A stretch of 64,000 nt of DNA, from positions 1 to 64,000 of the forward strand of contig JBBQJP010000019.1 in assembly GCA_038326025.1 (NCBI GenBank), read 5' to 3'. Every line of letters begins with the position of its first letter. The first letter of the stretch is position 1. This document shows, piece after piece, positions 8,595-16,496 of the stretch. The notes under the pieces are model-generated. The model saw only the letters and a list, made by a program, of their open reading frames with translations. It was not told where the DNA came from and searched no databases. Source of the DNA: CAISIP01 sp038326025 (GTDB lineage Bacteria; Pseudomonadota; Gammaproteobacteria; Burkholderiales; Burkholderiaceae_C). The position numbers and the translations under genes were made by a program.

Positions 8595-10171
8595 GCTTCG
8601 GCACTCCGGCCCTTCATCGCGAAGATGCCTTGCGGGCGCTTCTGGATGAAGATGATGATGAACAGCAACACCGCAATCTTGGCCAGCACCGCGCCGGCCT
8701 GACCCTCAAGAAACTTGTTCAGCAGTCCTAGGCCCATCGCGGCGTAGACCGTGCCCGCCAACTGTCCCACGCCCCCGACGACCACCACCAGGAAGGCATC
8801 GACGATGTAGTTCTGCCCCAGATCCGGACCGACATTGCCGATCTGGCTGAGTGCACAACCGGCCAGTCCGGCAATGCCCGAACCCAGTGCAAACGCATAG
8901 GTGTCGACACGCGCGGTGTTCACGCCCATGCAGGCAGCGATTGGCCGGTTCTGGGTGACGCCGCGCACGAACAGGCCCAGCCGCGTGCGCGCGATCAACC
9001 AGCCGACTGCCAGCAACACCGCAAATGCAAACACCACGATGACCAGCCGGTTGTACGGCAGACTGAGGTTGCCCAGGACCTGTACACCGCCACTCATCCA
9101 GTTCGGGTTCTCCACCGTGACGTTCTGCGCGCCGAAGACCGTGCGCGCCAGTTGCATCAGCATAAGGCTGATACCCCAGGTGGCCAGCAGGGTTTCCAGC
9201 GGCCGCCCGTACAGGAATCGGATCACGGTGCGCTCCAACGCAGCTCCCATCAGTGCCGCGGCGAGGAAGGCCACCGGCACGGCCGCCACCAGGTACCAGT
9301 CGAAAGCTCCAGGCAGATATTGCTGGAACAAGCCCTGCACGACATAAGTTGCATAGGCACCCACCATCATCAGTTCGCCATGGGCCATATTGATGACACC
9401 CATCAGCCCGTAGGTGATGGCCAACCCCAACGCCACCAGCAACAGGATGGAGCCCAGACTGAGGCCACTGAACATCGCACCCAGCCGGTTGCCCCAGGCC
9501 AATCGTTCTTCAACCTTCACCAGGCTGGCCTGCAGCGCAGTCCTGACCTGCGAATCTTCCTCAACGCGCAATCGATCGAGCAAGACAGTCTTGCTGTTGC
9601 GGTTCTTGCCTTGCGCCAGCAGGCGCGCCGCATCCAGCCGTTTGCCGGCATCGCTGCTGCCCAGCAATATGGCGCCGCGGACCTGCTCGAGTTGTTCGCG
9701 CAGTCCGGCGTCAGACTCGGCAGCCAGCGCCTTTTCGATCAGCGGCAGTTTGGTCTCGTCGGTTTCATTGAGCAAGGTGCTTACGGCTGCGGCGCGCACC
9801 TTCACATCTTTTGATAAAAGCTTGATCGACGCCATCGCGGAATCGAGTTCGCCGCGCAGGCGGTTGTTGACCATGGCATCTTCAACGCCGTCGGGCAGGG
9901 TCACATCCAGCCCGCTGACCGCATCGATCGCCTTGTCGCCGCGCATGATGAAAACCTTGTCTGCGGTCAATCTGACGCGGTCTTCCGACAAGGCCTGCAG
10001 AAAGGCCAGGGTTCGATCATCAGCACCCTCTAGCGACCGGTTCAAGGCCTCGATGCGCGCATCGGTCTCACCGACGGAAATCGCCAGTGCATCCTGCACC
10101 GTCAGAGCTTGCGCCGACGTGATGCCCCACAACAAAACGGCCACGAGACCCTGTAACAGACGCCCGAGCAT
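8591..10171 (-). CDS. urtB: urea ABC transporter permease UrtB
   Basis: A 526-residue permease with the two-part layout of UrtB: a signal-like N-terminus (MLGRLLQGLVAVLLW), then about 200 residues of mostly soluble helical sequence containing DTLPDGVED-like and SDAGKRLDAARLL segments, then a LivH-type membrane domain from about residue 230 (GLAITYGLMGVINMAHGE) to the end. The start at 10171 has AAGGAA upstream and gives the usual length; the frame remains open beyond it, but that sequence is not protein-like. It partners with UrtC. A 145-base gap separates it from urtA. Confidence 0.93.
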   Translation of the reverse strand: MLGRLLQGLVAVLLWGITSAQALTVQDALAISVGETDARIEALNRSLEGADDRTLAFLQALSEDRVRLTADKVFIMRGDKAIDAVSGLDVTLPDGVEDAMVNNRLRGELDSAMASIKLLSKDVKVRAAAVSTLLNETDETKLPLIEKALAAESDAGLREQLEQVRGAILLGSSDAGKRLDAARLLAQGKNRNSKTVLLDRLRVEEDSQVRTALQASLVKVEERLAWGNRLGAMFSGLSLGSILLLVALGLAITYGLMGVINMAHGELMMVGAYATYVVQGLFQQYLPGAFDWYLVAAVPVAFLAAALMGAALERTVIRFLYGRPLETLLATWGISLMLMQLARTVFGAQNVTVENPNWMSGGVQVLGNLSLPYNRLVIVVFAFAVLLAVGWLIARTRLGLFVRGVTQNRPIAACMGVNTARVDTYAFALGSGIAGLAGCALSQIGNVGPDLGQNYIVDAFLVVVVGGVGQLAGTVYAAMGLGLLNKFLEGQAGAVLAKIAVLLFIIIFIQKRPQGIFAMKGRSAEA

Positions 10172-10316
10172 GTTTGAACTTTCCTTGCGATGACCCGACA
10201 GGGGAAACGCTGCAACAGAAACGTGCAGCGCAGAGGCCTGTTGCGTGCGGCCGCTCGCAGCGACTGCCCAAGCCCCATGGCCCGGGCAGCCGAAGCGGCG
10301 CGCACGAAGGCCCGAC

Positions 10317-11600
10317 TTACTTCTTGGCCAGTTCCATCTTCGCTGGCTCATCAGGCTTCTTGTCGTTGCCTTCGATGAACGGGCTCCATGGCTTGGCCTT
10401 GACCGGGCCTGGCGTTTTCCAGACCACATTGAACTGGCCGTCGGCCTTGATCTCGCCGATGAACACCGACTTGTGCAGGTGGTGGTTCTTCTCGTCCATC
10501 TTGGACGTGATACCCGACGGTGCAGCAAAAGTCTGGCCGGCCATGGCGGCGATCACCTTGTCGGTATCGGTCGACTTGGCCTTCTCGACCGCCTGCTTCC
10601 ACATGTTGATGCCGATGTAGGTGGCTTCCATCGGGTCGTTGGTCAGCGGCTTGTCCTTGTGGCCGGCGATACCCTTGGCCTTGGCGTAGTCGCTCCACTT
10701 CTTGATGAAGGCGTCATTGGTCGGGTTTTTGATCGACTGGAAGTAGTTCCAGGCGGCCAGGTGACCGACCAGCGGCTTGGTGTCCACACCCCGCAGTTCT
10801 TCCTCGCCCACGGAGAACGCCACTACCGGCACGTCCTTGGCCTTGAGGCCGGCGTTACCCAGTTCCTTGTAGAACGGCACGTTGGAGTCACCATTGATGG
10901 TCGAGACCACGGCGGTCTTGCCACCCCCAGAGAACTTCTTGATGTCGGCGACGATGGTCTGATAGTCGCTGTGTCCGAACGGCGTGTATTTCTCGTCGAT
11001 GTCCGTGTCCTTCACGCCCTTGCTCTTGAGGTAGGCGCGCAGAATCTTGTTGGTGGTACGGGGGTACACATAGTCGGTACCGAGCAGCACCCAGCGCTTG
11101 GCCGCGCCGCCGTCCTTGCTCATCAGGTAGTCCACGGCAGGAATCGCCTGCTGGTTAGGCGCTGCACCGGTATAGAACACGTTCTTGGACAACTCTTCGC
11201 CTTCATACTGCACCGGGTAGAACAGCAGGCCGTTCATTTCCTCGACCACCGGCAGAACCGATTTGCGCGAAACCGAAGTCCAGCATCCGAAGATTACCGA
11301 GACTTTGTCCTGACCGAGCAACTGCTTGGTTTTTTCTGCGAACAGTGGCCAGTTGGAGGCCGGATCGACGATGACGGGTTCGAGCTTCTTGCCGAGCACG
11401 CCGCCCTTGGCATTGATTTCGTCAATGGCCATCAACACGGTGTCCTTGAGCACGGTCTCGGAGATTGCCATCGTGCCCGACAGGCTATGCAGGATGCCGA
11501 CCTTGATGGTGCCACCCGATTGGGCCAAGGCGGCACCGGAGAGTCCAAAGCCCAGGGCCATGGACGCGGTGATGAGTTTGAGCGGTGTCCGACGATTCAT
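10317..11600 (-). CDS. urtA: urea ABC transporter substrate-binding protein UrtA
   Basis: A 427-residue periplasmic urea-binding protein of the HAAT family. Residues 1-26 are a signal peptide (LGFGLSGAALAQ), followed by GTIKVGILHSLSGTMAISE, the standard UrtA opening. Further family blocks are SNWPLFAEK, FGCWTSVSRKSVLPV and LLFYPVQYEGEE. It is the first gene of the leftward urt operon and is divergent from ureA across 311 bases that carry a near-perfect sigma-54 promoter for this gene (11651-11666), implying nitrogen-limited expression. The binding protein captures external urea for UrtBCDE and cytoplasmic urease. Confidence 0.95.
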   Translation of the reverse strand: MNRRTPLKLITASMALGFGLSGAALAQSGGTIKVGILHSLSGTMAISETVLKDTVLMAIDEINAKGGVLGKKLEPVIVDPASNWPLFAEKTKQLLGQDKVSVIFGCWTSVSRKSVLPVVEEMNGLLFYPVQYEGEELSKNVFYTGAAPNQQAIPAVDYLMSKDGGAAKRWVLLGTDYVYPRTTNKILRAYLKSKGVKDTDIDEKYTPFGHSDYQTIVADIKKFSGGGKTAVVSTINGDSNVPFYKELGNAGLKAKDVPVVAFSVGEEELRGVDTKPLVGHLAAWNYFQSIKNPTNDAFIKKWSDYAKAKGIAGHKDKPLTNDPMEATYIGINMWKQAVEKAKSTDTDKVIAAMAGQTFAAPSGITSKMDEKNHHLHKSVFIGEIKADGQFNVVWKTPGPVKAKPWSPFIEGNDKKPDEPAKMELAKK

Positions 11601-11650
11601 GAAGTTCTCCGTTGAATGAGCAAAGCCCGGGATTGGGTTGGTTCAGACAA

Positions 11651-11666
11651 TGCAAGGCGCGTGCCA
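11651..11666 (-). promoter_or_regulatory. sigma-54 (-24/-12) promoter of urtABCDE
   Basis: On the minus strand the bases read TGGCACGCGCCTTGCA, an exact match to the RpoN consensus TGGCACG-N4-TTGCA with GG and GC 12 bases apart. Transcription would start near 11640, giving a leader of about 40 bases before the urtA ATG at 11600. Such promoters need an enhancer-binding activator, here plausibly NtrC. Confidence 0.8.
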
Positions 11667-11779
11667 GATGCTGCACCGCACCAGGGATCTGCCCGGCAAA
11701 CAACGCACCACCACCTATACGAGGCGACAGCCTAGCGCCCCGGTTCCGTGTGCGAACTGCACCGCGCCGGCGCAGCCGC

Positions 11780-11796
11780 TGCACCGAATTGGTGAC
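11780..11796. promoter_or_regulatory. NtrC-like enhancer site
   Basis: The bases TGCACCGAATTGGTGAC match the NtrC dyad TGCACC-N5-GGTGCA in 10 of 12 arm positions. The site is centred about 96 bases upstream of the predicted ureA start point and about 148 upstream of that of urtA, both normal distances for a sigma-54 enhancer. Only one clear copy is visible; NtrC often uses two. Confidence 0.6.
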
Positions 11797-11857
11797 AGGT
11801 TCGCGCACCAAAACGCCGCGGATGCACCGTGCGCAAGCCAGGGCGCACGAATACGGG

Positions 11858-11873
11858 TGGCACACGACTTGCG
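11858..11873 (+). promoter_or_regulatory. sigma-54 (-24/-12) promoter of the ureA operon
   Basis: The bases TGGCACACGACTTGCG match the RpoN consensus at TGGCAC and TTGC with the required 12-base GG-to-GC spacing. Transcription would begin near 11884, about 28 bases before the ureA ATG. It faces away from the urtA promoter at 11651-11666. Confidence 0.75.
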
Positions 11874-11911
11874 TGACAATGAATGGACTGCCCCCGCCAA
11901 GAGAACCGATC

Positions 11912-12214
11912 ATGGAACTGACCCCGCGCGAAAAAGACAAGCTGCTGTTGTTCACTGCTGCCCTGCTCGCCGAGCGGCGCAAGGCACGCGGGCTCAGGCT
12001 CAACTACCCGGAAGCGGTGGCACTGATCAGCGCTGCTGTGATGGAAGGCGCCCGCGACGGCAAGACAGTGGCCGAGCTGATGAGTGAAGGGCGCACCATC
12101 TTGAGCCGCGACGACGTGATGGACGGCATCGCCGAGATGATTCCGGACATCCAGGTCGAGGCCACGTTCCCGGACGGCAGCAAGCTGGTCACCGTTCACC
12201 AACCCATTGTCTAG
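11912..12214 (+). CDS. ureA: urease gamma subunit UreA
   Basis: A 100-residue urease gamma subunit, exactly the usual length. It starts MELTPREKDKLLLFTAALLA and contains LNYPEAVALISAAVMEGARDG and the conserved MIPDIQVEATFPDG near the C-terminus. It is part of the (UreABC)3 nickel enzyme that splits urea into ammonia and carbamate in the cytoplasm. The start is fixed by the family N-terminus; AAGAGAA precedes it. It begins the rightward urease operon, driven by the sigma-54 promoter at 11858-11873. The next gene starts 10 bases after its stop. Confidence 0.97.
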   Translation: MELTPREKDKLLLFTAALLAERRKARGLRLNYPEAVALISAAVMEGARDGKTVAELMSEGRTILSRDDVMDGIAEMIPDIQVEATFPDGSKLVTVHQPIV

Positions 12215-12224
12215 AAGGCGCACC

Positions 12225-12413
12225 ATGAAAACACTATCCAAAGCTCTGCTGTGCGCCGGCGTGCTGCTACAAATCTCCGTGCCGACGCTTGCCCACGACG
12301 GTCACGGTCTGACCGGGACCAGCCACTGGCACGCCACCGATACCTGGGGATTCGTCGGCGTCGGCATTGCGCTGGTTGTTGCCATATGGCTGTCACGGGG
12401 TGGCAAACCATGA
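12225..12413 (+). CDS. small His-rich membrane protein between ureA and ureB
   Basis: A 62-residue protein too small to classify by family. Residues 1-29 are a signal-like segment ending PTLA, then comes a His/Asp-rich stretch HDGHGLTGTSHWHATDTW (residues 30-47), and then one hydrophobic segment VGVGIALVVAIWL before a short basic tail. Five histidines in 18 residues could bind a metal such as nickel in the periplasm. It lies 10 bases after ureA and overlaps ureB by 4 bases (ATGA), so it is firmly part of the operon. Function is unknown; a role in metal supply is inference. GAAGGCG precedes the ATG. Confidence 0.8.
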   Translation: MKTLSKALLCAGVLLQISVPTLAHDGHGLTGTSHWHATDTWGFVGVGIALVVAIWLSRGGKP

Positions 12414-12736
12414 TTCCCGGTGAACTGCTGCCACTTGGCGGTGACCATGCACTCAACACCGGCCGACGGACCCTTACGGTGGTGGTGCGCAATACCGGCG
12501 ACCGACCCGTTCAGGTCGGCTCGCACTTCCATTTCGCTGAGACCAATCGCGCACTGGAGTTCGACCGCGTTGCCGCGCGTGGCATGCGCCTGAACATCGC
12601 GTCGGGTACGGCCGTGCGTTTCGAGCCGGGCCAGCAACGCACAGTCGAACTGCTGGACTATGCCGGCGCGCGCGCGGTGTACGGGTTCCGCGCCGAGATC
12701 AATGGGCCGCTGGACGCTTCGGCCACTGGAGCGTAG
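12410..12736 (+). CDS. ureB: urease beta subunit UreB
   Basis: A 108-residue urease beta subunit starting MIPGELLPLGGDHALNTGR, with the family blocks VRNTGDRPVQVGSHFHFAETN and LDFDR-like ALEFDRVAARGMRLNIASGT. Length and sequence are normal. The ATG at 12410 overlaps the stop of the small upstream gene; a longer open frame begins at 12251 but would overlap that gene and has no UreB similarity. UreC follows after two bases. Confidence 0.97.
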   Translation: MIPGELLPLGGDHALNTGRRTLTVVVRNTGDRPVQVGSHFHFAETNRALEFDRVAARGMRLNIASGTAVRFEPGQQRTVELLDYAGARAVYGFRAEINGPLDASATGA

Positions 12737-12738
12737 AC

Positions 12739-14457
12739 ATGGCTAGCATTTCACGACGCGCCTATGCCGAGATGTTCGGCCCCACCGTCGGGGACCGCCT
12801 GCGCCTGGCCGACACCGACCTGCTGATCGAGGTCGAAGCCGACCACACCTTGCGCGCCGGAAGTTATGGCGAGGAAGTGAAATTCGGCGGCGGCAAGACC
12901 ATTCGCGACGGCATGGCGCAAAGCCAGCGCGCCCGTGCCCAGGGCGCGGTCGACACGGTGATGACGAACGCGCTGATCATCGACCACTGGGGCATCGTCA
13001 AGGCTGACATCGGCCTCAAGGACGGCCGCATCGTGGGGATAGGCAAGGCCGGAAATCCGGACACGCAGGACGGCGTGGACATCATCATCGGGCCGGGCAC
13101 CGAGATCATCAGTTGCGAGGGCAACATCGTCACGGCCGGCGGCATCGACTCGCACATCCATTTCATTTGTCCGCAGCAGATCGACGAGGCACTGGCCAGT
13201 GGCATCACGACCATGCTCGGCGGCGGCACGGGCCCTGCCACCGGCACGCTGGCCACGACTTGCACGCCAGGCGCCTGGCATATCGAGCGCATGCTGCAGT
13301 CGGCCGATGCATTCACCATGAACCTGGGTTTCCTGGGCAAGGGCAATACCAGTTTGCCGCAGGCGCTGCACGAACAAGTCAAGGCGGGGGCCATCGGACT
13401 GAAGCTGCACGAGGACTGGGGCACGACCCCGGCAGCGATCAGCAATTGCCTGGACGTGGCCGAAGAAACCGACGTGCAGGTGGCGATCCACTCCGACACA
13501 CTGAACGAGTCCGGGTTTGTCGAGGACACCATTGCGGCGACCAAGAATCGTACCTTGTGCGCGTTTCACACTGAGGGCGCCGGTGGCGGACACGCACCTG
13601 ACATCCTGCGCGTGGTCGGGTTTGATAACTTCCTGCCCTCGAGCACGAATCCGACCATGCCCTACACCGTCAACACGCTCGACGAACAGGTCGACATGCT
13701 GATGGTCTGCCACCATCTGGATTCTTCCATCGCTGAAGACCTGGCGTTTGCCGAAAGCCGCATCCGCAAGGAAACCATCGCCGCCGAGGACGTGTTGCAC
13801 GACCTGGGTGCGATCAGCATGATGAGCAGTGACAGCCAGGCCATGGGACGTGTGGGCGAAGTCATCCTTCGCACCTGGCAGACAGCGCACAAGATGCTGC
13901 AGCAACGCGGCAAGTTGCCCGGCGACCCGGCCGGCAACGACAACCAGCGCGTCAAACGTTATGTCGCCAAGTACACGATCAACCCGGCGCTGGCCCACGG
14001 CATCGCCCACGAGGTCGGCTCCGTCGAGGTCGGCAAATGGGCCGATCTGGTAGTGTGGAAACCGGCGTTCTTTGGTGTCAAGCCGGCGCTGGTGGTCAAG
14101 GGCGGATCCATTGCATTGGCCGCCATGGGCGACCCGAACGCCAGCATCCCGACACCGCAGCCGGTGCACTACCGACCGATGTTCGGCGCATTTGGCGGCG
14201 CCATTGCCAAGTCGTCACTGACGTTTGTCTCGCAGGCCGCATTGGCAGACGGAGTGGGCCAACGTTATGGTCTTGCCAAGCCGCTGAGCGCCGTGCGCGC
14301 AAACCGCACGGTGCGCAAGAGCCACATGGTGCACAACAACTACACGCCGGTGATGGAAATCGATGCCCAGACTTATGCAGTGCGCGCTGATGGGGTGTTG
14401 CTGACCTGCGAGGCGGCCACGGTGTTGCCGATGGCGCAGCGGTATTTTCTGTTCTGA
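12739..14457 (+). CDS. ureC: urease alpha (catalytic) subunit UreC
   Basis: A 572-residue catalytic subunit. All expected active-site features are visible: the HIH nickel ligands at residues 139 and 141, the Lys at 222 in GLKLHEDWG that is carbamylated to bridge the two nickels, and the flap motif MVCHHLD with the catalytic His near 325. The Asp ligand lies in SSDSQAMGRVGE near 365. Nothing suggests loss of function. The accessory genes ureEFG do not follow directly: a leftward antitoxin/toxin pair (14483-15090) is placed between ureC and ureE, so ureEFG may need their own promoter. Confidence 0.98.
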   Translation: MASISRRAYAEMFGPTVGDRLRLADTDLLIEVEADHTLRAGSYGEEVKFGGGKTIRDGMAQSQRARAQGAVDTVMTNALIIDHWGIVKADIGLKDGRIVGIGKAGNPDTQDGVDIIIGPGTEIISCEGNIVTAGGIDSHIHFICPQQIDEALASGITTMLGGGTGPATGTLATTCTPGAWHIERMLQSADAFTMNLGFLGKGNTSLPQALHEQVKAGAIGLKLHEDWGTTPAAISNCLDVAEETDVQVAIHSDTLNESGFVEDTIAATKNRTLCAFHTEGAGGGHAPDILRVVGFDNFLPSSTNPTMPYTVNTLDEQVDMLMVCHHLDSSIAEDLAFAESRIRKETIAAEDVLHDLGAISMMSSDSQAMGRVGEVILRTWQTAHKMLQQRGKLPGDPAGNDNQRVKRYVAKYTINPALAHGIAHEVGSVEVGKWADLVVWKPAFFGVKPALVVKGGSIALAAMGDPNASIPTPQPVHYRPMFGAFGGAIAKSSLTFVSQAALADGVGQRYGLAKPLSAVRANRTVRKSHMVHNNYTPVMEIDAQTYAVRADGVLLTCEAATVLPMAQRYFLF

Positions 14458-14482
14458 ACGGGTGCAGATGTGTGGGATCGGC

Positions 14483-14869
14483 TCAAACCGGCTGGATGTG
14501 TTCGCGCAACCAGGTGGAGAATTCTGCCTCGCTGATGTCGCCCGCGGCTACGCCGAGCATGGTCAGGGTCGCATCGACCTGGGTGGTTTTGAGGCGAAAA
14601 CTGTTGCGGGCGAGAAACATGCCGACCGCGAGAAAGGCTGCACGTTTGTTGCCATCAATAAACGGATGGTTGCGTGCCAATCCAACCCCATAAGAAGCGG
14701 CCAAGGCGGCAACATCCGGCGATTCATACAACGCGAGGTTCAAGGGCCTAGCCAATGCCGAGTCGAGCAGACCTTCGTCACGCAAGCCGCTGCCACCACC
14801 GTGTTCAGCAAGACTCTCGTCATGCAGCAGAATCAAGACCTGCCTGCTAACCCATTTCCATTGGCTCAT
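14483..14869 (-). CDS. doc: Fic/Doc-family toxin
   Basis: A 128-residue death-on-curing type protein. The catalytic motif HPFIDGNKR is complete at residues 68-76, matching the HPFxxGNKR core; Doc enzymes phosphorylate elongation factor EF-Tu and stop translation. The ATG at 14869 overlaps the antitoxin gene by 4 bases and gives the normal Doc length; a longer open frame upstream merely runs through the antitoxin. The pair lies on the opposite strand between ureC and ureE, and its 3' end is 25 bases from the ureC stop. Toxin family is clear; activity untested. Confidence 0.9.
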   Translation of the reverse strand: MSQWKWVSRQVLILLHDESLAEHGGGSGLRDEGLLDSALARPLNLALYESPDVAALAASYGVGLARNHPFIDGNKRAAFLAVGMFLARNSFRLKTTQVDATLTMLGVAAGDISEAEFSTWLREHIQPV

Positions 14870-15090
14870 TTGGCCAACTGGTGGAAGGTGTCGCGGTACT
14901 CGCGCATGAATGCGCGCCCTTCCTCCAATTGCGCCTCTAGCTCCGGATCGTATGGCGTCAGGGTCACGCCATTCGCGGTTTCGGTCCAGAACAGGCTGTC
15001 GCCTTTCTCGACTTTCAACCTGGCCAGCAAGTCCTTGGGCAAAATGACTCCCACAGAGTTTCCAATTTGCGTCAGCTTCAGCACAGACAT
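14866..15090 (-). CDS. AbrB/MazE-type antitoxin of the Doc pair
   Basis: A 74-residue protein with the swapped-hairpin AbrB DNA-binding fold: MSVLKLTQIGNSVGVILPKD at residues 1-20, including the conserved IGNSxGVxLPK block. The C-terminal half (about 48-74, EAQLEEGRAFMREYRDTF) is acidic and helical, suitable for holding the toxin. It precedes and overlaps doc, the usual antitoxin-first order. An AT-rich inverted repeat just upstream (15089-15121) is a likely autoregulatory operator. Confidence 0.9.
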   Translation of the reverse strand: MSVLKLTQIGNSVGVILPKDLLARLKVEKGDSLFWTETANGVTLTPYDPELEAQLEEGRAFMREYRDTFHQLAK

Positions 15091-15121
15091 AACAATCTCG
15101 CAAGGTTATAACGGTTGTTAT
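15089..15121. promoter_or_regulatory. inverted repeats upstream of the antitoxin gene
   Basis: ATAACAA at 15089-15095 is inverted as TTGTTAT at 15115-15121, and between them lies the 8-base palindrome GTTATAAC at 15105-15112. The stretch is markedly AT-rich against its surroundings. It overlaps the antitoxin start codon and lies 39 bases before ureE. It is the expected place for AbrB-type antitoxin autoregulation and could also touch ureE expression; this is inferred from symmetry and position. Confidence 0.55.
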
Positions 15122-15159
15122 ATTAAGCCTTTGCTCCACCAGAATCAACCCATCCCACC

Positions 15160-15738
15160 ATGCTGACCGCCAACAAACGCATGCCCGGAGGCGCCGGACT
15201 TGCACCCGTCCTGCTCAAACGTGCCCCCACCATCGAACTGGATTGGGACATCCGCCAGAAAAGCCGTTTTGATGCCACCGATTCCAGCGGACGCAGCATC
15301 GGCGTATTCCTGCCGCGCGGCACGGTCGTGCGCGGTGGTGACGCGCTGGTGCTGCAAGACGGCACGCTGGTACGGGTAATCGCAGCACCACAGCCAGTGC
15401 TGCATATCAGCCACTGCCCGCAACACGGCTCACCGTTCGACCTGACCCGAGCCGCCTACCATTTGGGCAACCGCCATGTGCCGATCGAACTGCGCGCCGA
15501 CCACCTGAAGATCGAGCCCGACCATGTGCTGCGCGACATGTTGCGCGCCATGCACCTGATCGTGCGCGAGGACACGCTGGCGTTCGAGCCGGAAAGCGGC
15601 GCTTATTCCTCAGAAGGCCATGGACACAGCCATTCACATGAGGGCCACGGCACAGACCAGAACCACGCCCATGCGGCGCATGACGATGGCCACTCCCACG
15701 CAGCACACGGTCATGACCACAAGCCGCATCCCCACTGA
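15160..15738 (+). CDS. ureE: urease accessory nickel chaperone UreE
   Basis: A 192-residue nickel metallochaperone. The N-terminal peptide-binding domain (about 20-90) is followed by the metal-binding domain containing AYHLGNRHVPIEL near residue 102 and the conserved DHVLRDMLRAM near 124. From about residue 148 the tail is very His-rich (GHGHSHSHEGHG ... HGHDHKPHPH), giving high nickel-binding capacity. It is the first gene of ureEFG and overlaps ureF by one base. It is separated from ureC by the leftward toxin-antitoxin pair. The ATG at 15160 is the likely start; no strong ribosome site is visible. Confidence 0.95.
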   Translation: MLTANKRMPGGAGLAPVLLKRAPTIELDWDIRQKSRFDATDSSGRSIGVFLPRGTVVRGGDALVLQDGTLVRVIAAPQPVLHISHCPQHGSPFDLTRAAYHLGNRHVPIELRADHLKIEPDHVLRDMLRAMHLIVREDTLAFEPESGAYSSEGHGHSHSHEGHGTDQNHAHAAHDDGHSHAAHGHDHKPHPH

Positions 15739-16496
15739 TGTTTAGCGACCCGATAGTGGCAGCACAACTACCTGCCGCCGAGGCAGCGCCAGCGCACACC
15801 AGCGATCTGGTGCGCCTGATGTGGCTGGCTTCGCCCGCGCTGCCAATTGGCGGGTTCTCGTATTCCGAGGTGCTGGAGGCGGCCATTGACCGCGCCGGTC
15901 TGCGCACACCGGCCGCCGTCAGCACCTGGCTTCAAGACCAATTGCATCTGACGCTGGCCCGCTCCGATCTGGCGCTGGTGGCACAAGCCGTGTTGGCGTG
16001 GCGGGGGCGCGATCTGGCACGCGTGTGGTCCCTCAACGACTGGGTGCTGCAAACCCGCGAATCCAGTGAAATGCGCCTGCAGACCGAACAGATGGGGCGA
16101 TCCATGATGGATTGGCTGCGCAATCAGCATGCGGGAAGCGACGACCTTGACGCGGCGACCCAAGCTGACATCATCACGTTGAGTCGCCACTGCGCGTTGC
16201 CGACCTATCCGGTGGCATTCGCACTGGCAGCATCCTTGACCGGCGCCTCAGTGGCCGACTGCCTGTCAAGTTACGCGTTCGGCTGGGCCGAAAACATGGT
16301 GCAGGCAGCCGTCAAGGCCGTGCCGCTGGGCCAGAATGCGGGCCAACGGATCCTGGCCGACCTGACCCATAAGATCAACATTGCCGTGGCAGATGCCATG
16401 GCGCGTGACGACACCAGCCGACAAGCCTTCGCGCCAATGCTGGCCATTTTGTCGGCCCAACACGAAACCCAATACTCAAGGCTTTTCCGATCATGA
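15738..16496 (+). CDS. ureF: urease accessory protein UreF
   Basis: A 252-residue UreF protein, which with UreD and UreG forms the complex that loads nickel into apo-urease and gates UreG GTPase activity. The family opening LMWLASPALPIGGFSYSEVLE is at about residues 30-50, with TYPVAFALAASLTG and ALKAVPLGQ-like AVKAVPLGQNAGQRI further on. Its ATG overlaps the ureE stop by one base, and its stop overlaps ureG by 4 bases. The first 25 residues are poorly conserved, but no better start is seen. Confidence 0.95.
   Translation: MFSDPIVAAQLPAAEAAPAHTSDLVRLMWLASPALPIGGFSYSEVLEAAIDRAGLRTPAAVSTWLQDQLHLTLARSDLALVAQAVLAWRGRDLARVWSLNDWVLQTRESSEMRLQTEQMGRSMMDWLRNQHAGSDDLDAATQADIITLSRHCALPTYPVAFALAASLTGASVADCLSSYAFGWAENMVQAAVKAVPLGQNAGQRILADLTHKINIAVADAMARDDTSRQAFAPMLAILSAQHETQYSRLFRS

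Larger units (their letters stand above)
11601..11911. other. shared urtA-ureA divergent regulatory region
   Basis: This 311-base stretch has no supported gene. It holds two sigma-54 type promoters facing outward, one for each operon, and an NtrC-like inverted repeat between them; each is listed separately. The arrangement would let one enhancer-bound activator switch on urea import and urease together. The open frame running through it into ureA on the plus strand is not considered coding because UreA has a normal N-terminus at 11912. Confidence 0.75.

Noticed and set aside
10245..11615. A 456-codon open frame on the plus strand across urtA
   Set aside because: It is the antisense of urtA, has no family features, and arises from GC-rich third positions; urtA itself is complete and conserved.
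12751..14169. A 472-codon minus-strand open frame opposite ureC
   Set aside because: It mirrors ureC, is rich in His, Arg and Ala as shadow frames are, and ureC is fully conserved on the other strand.
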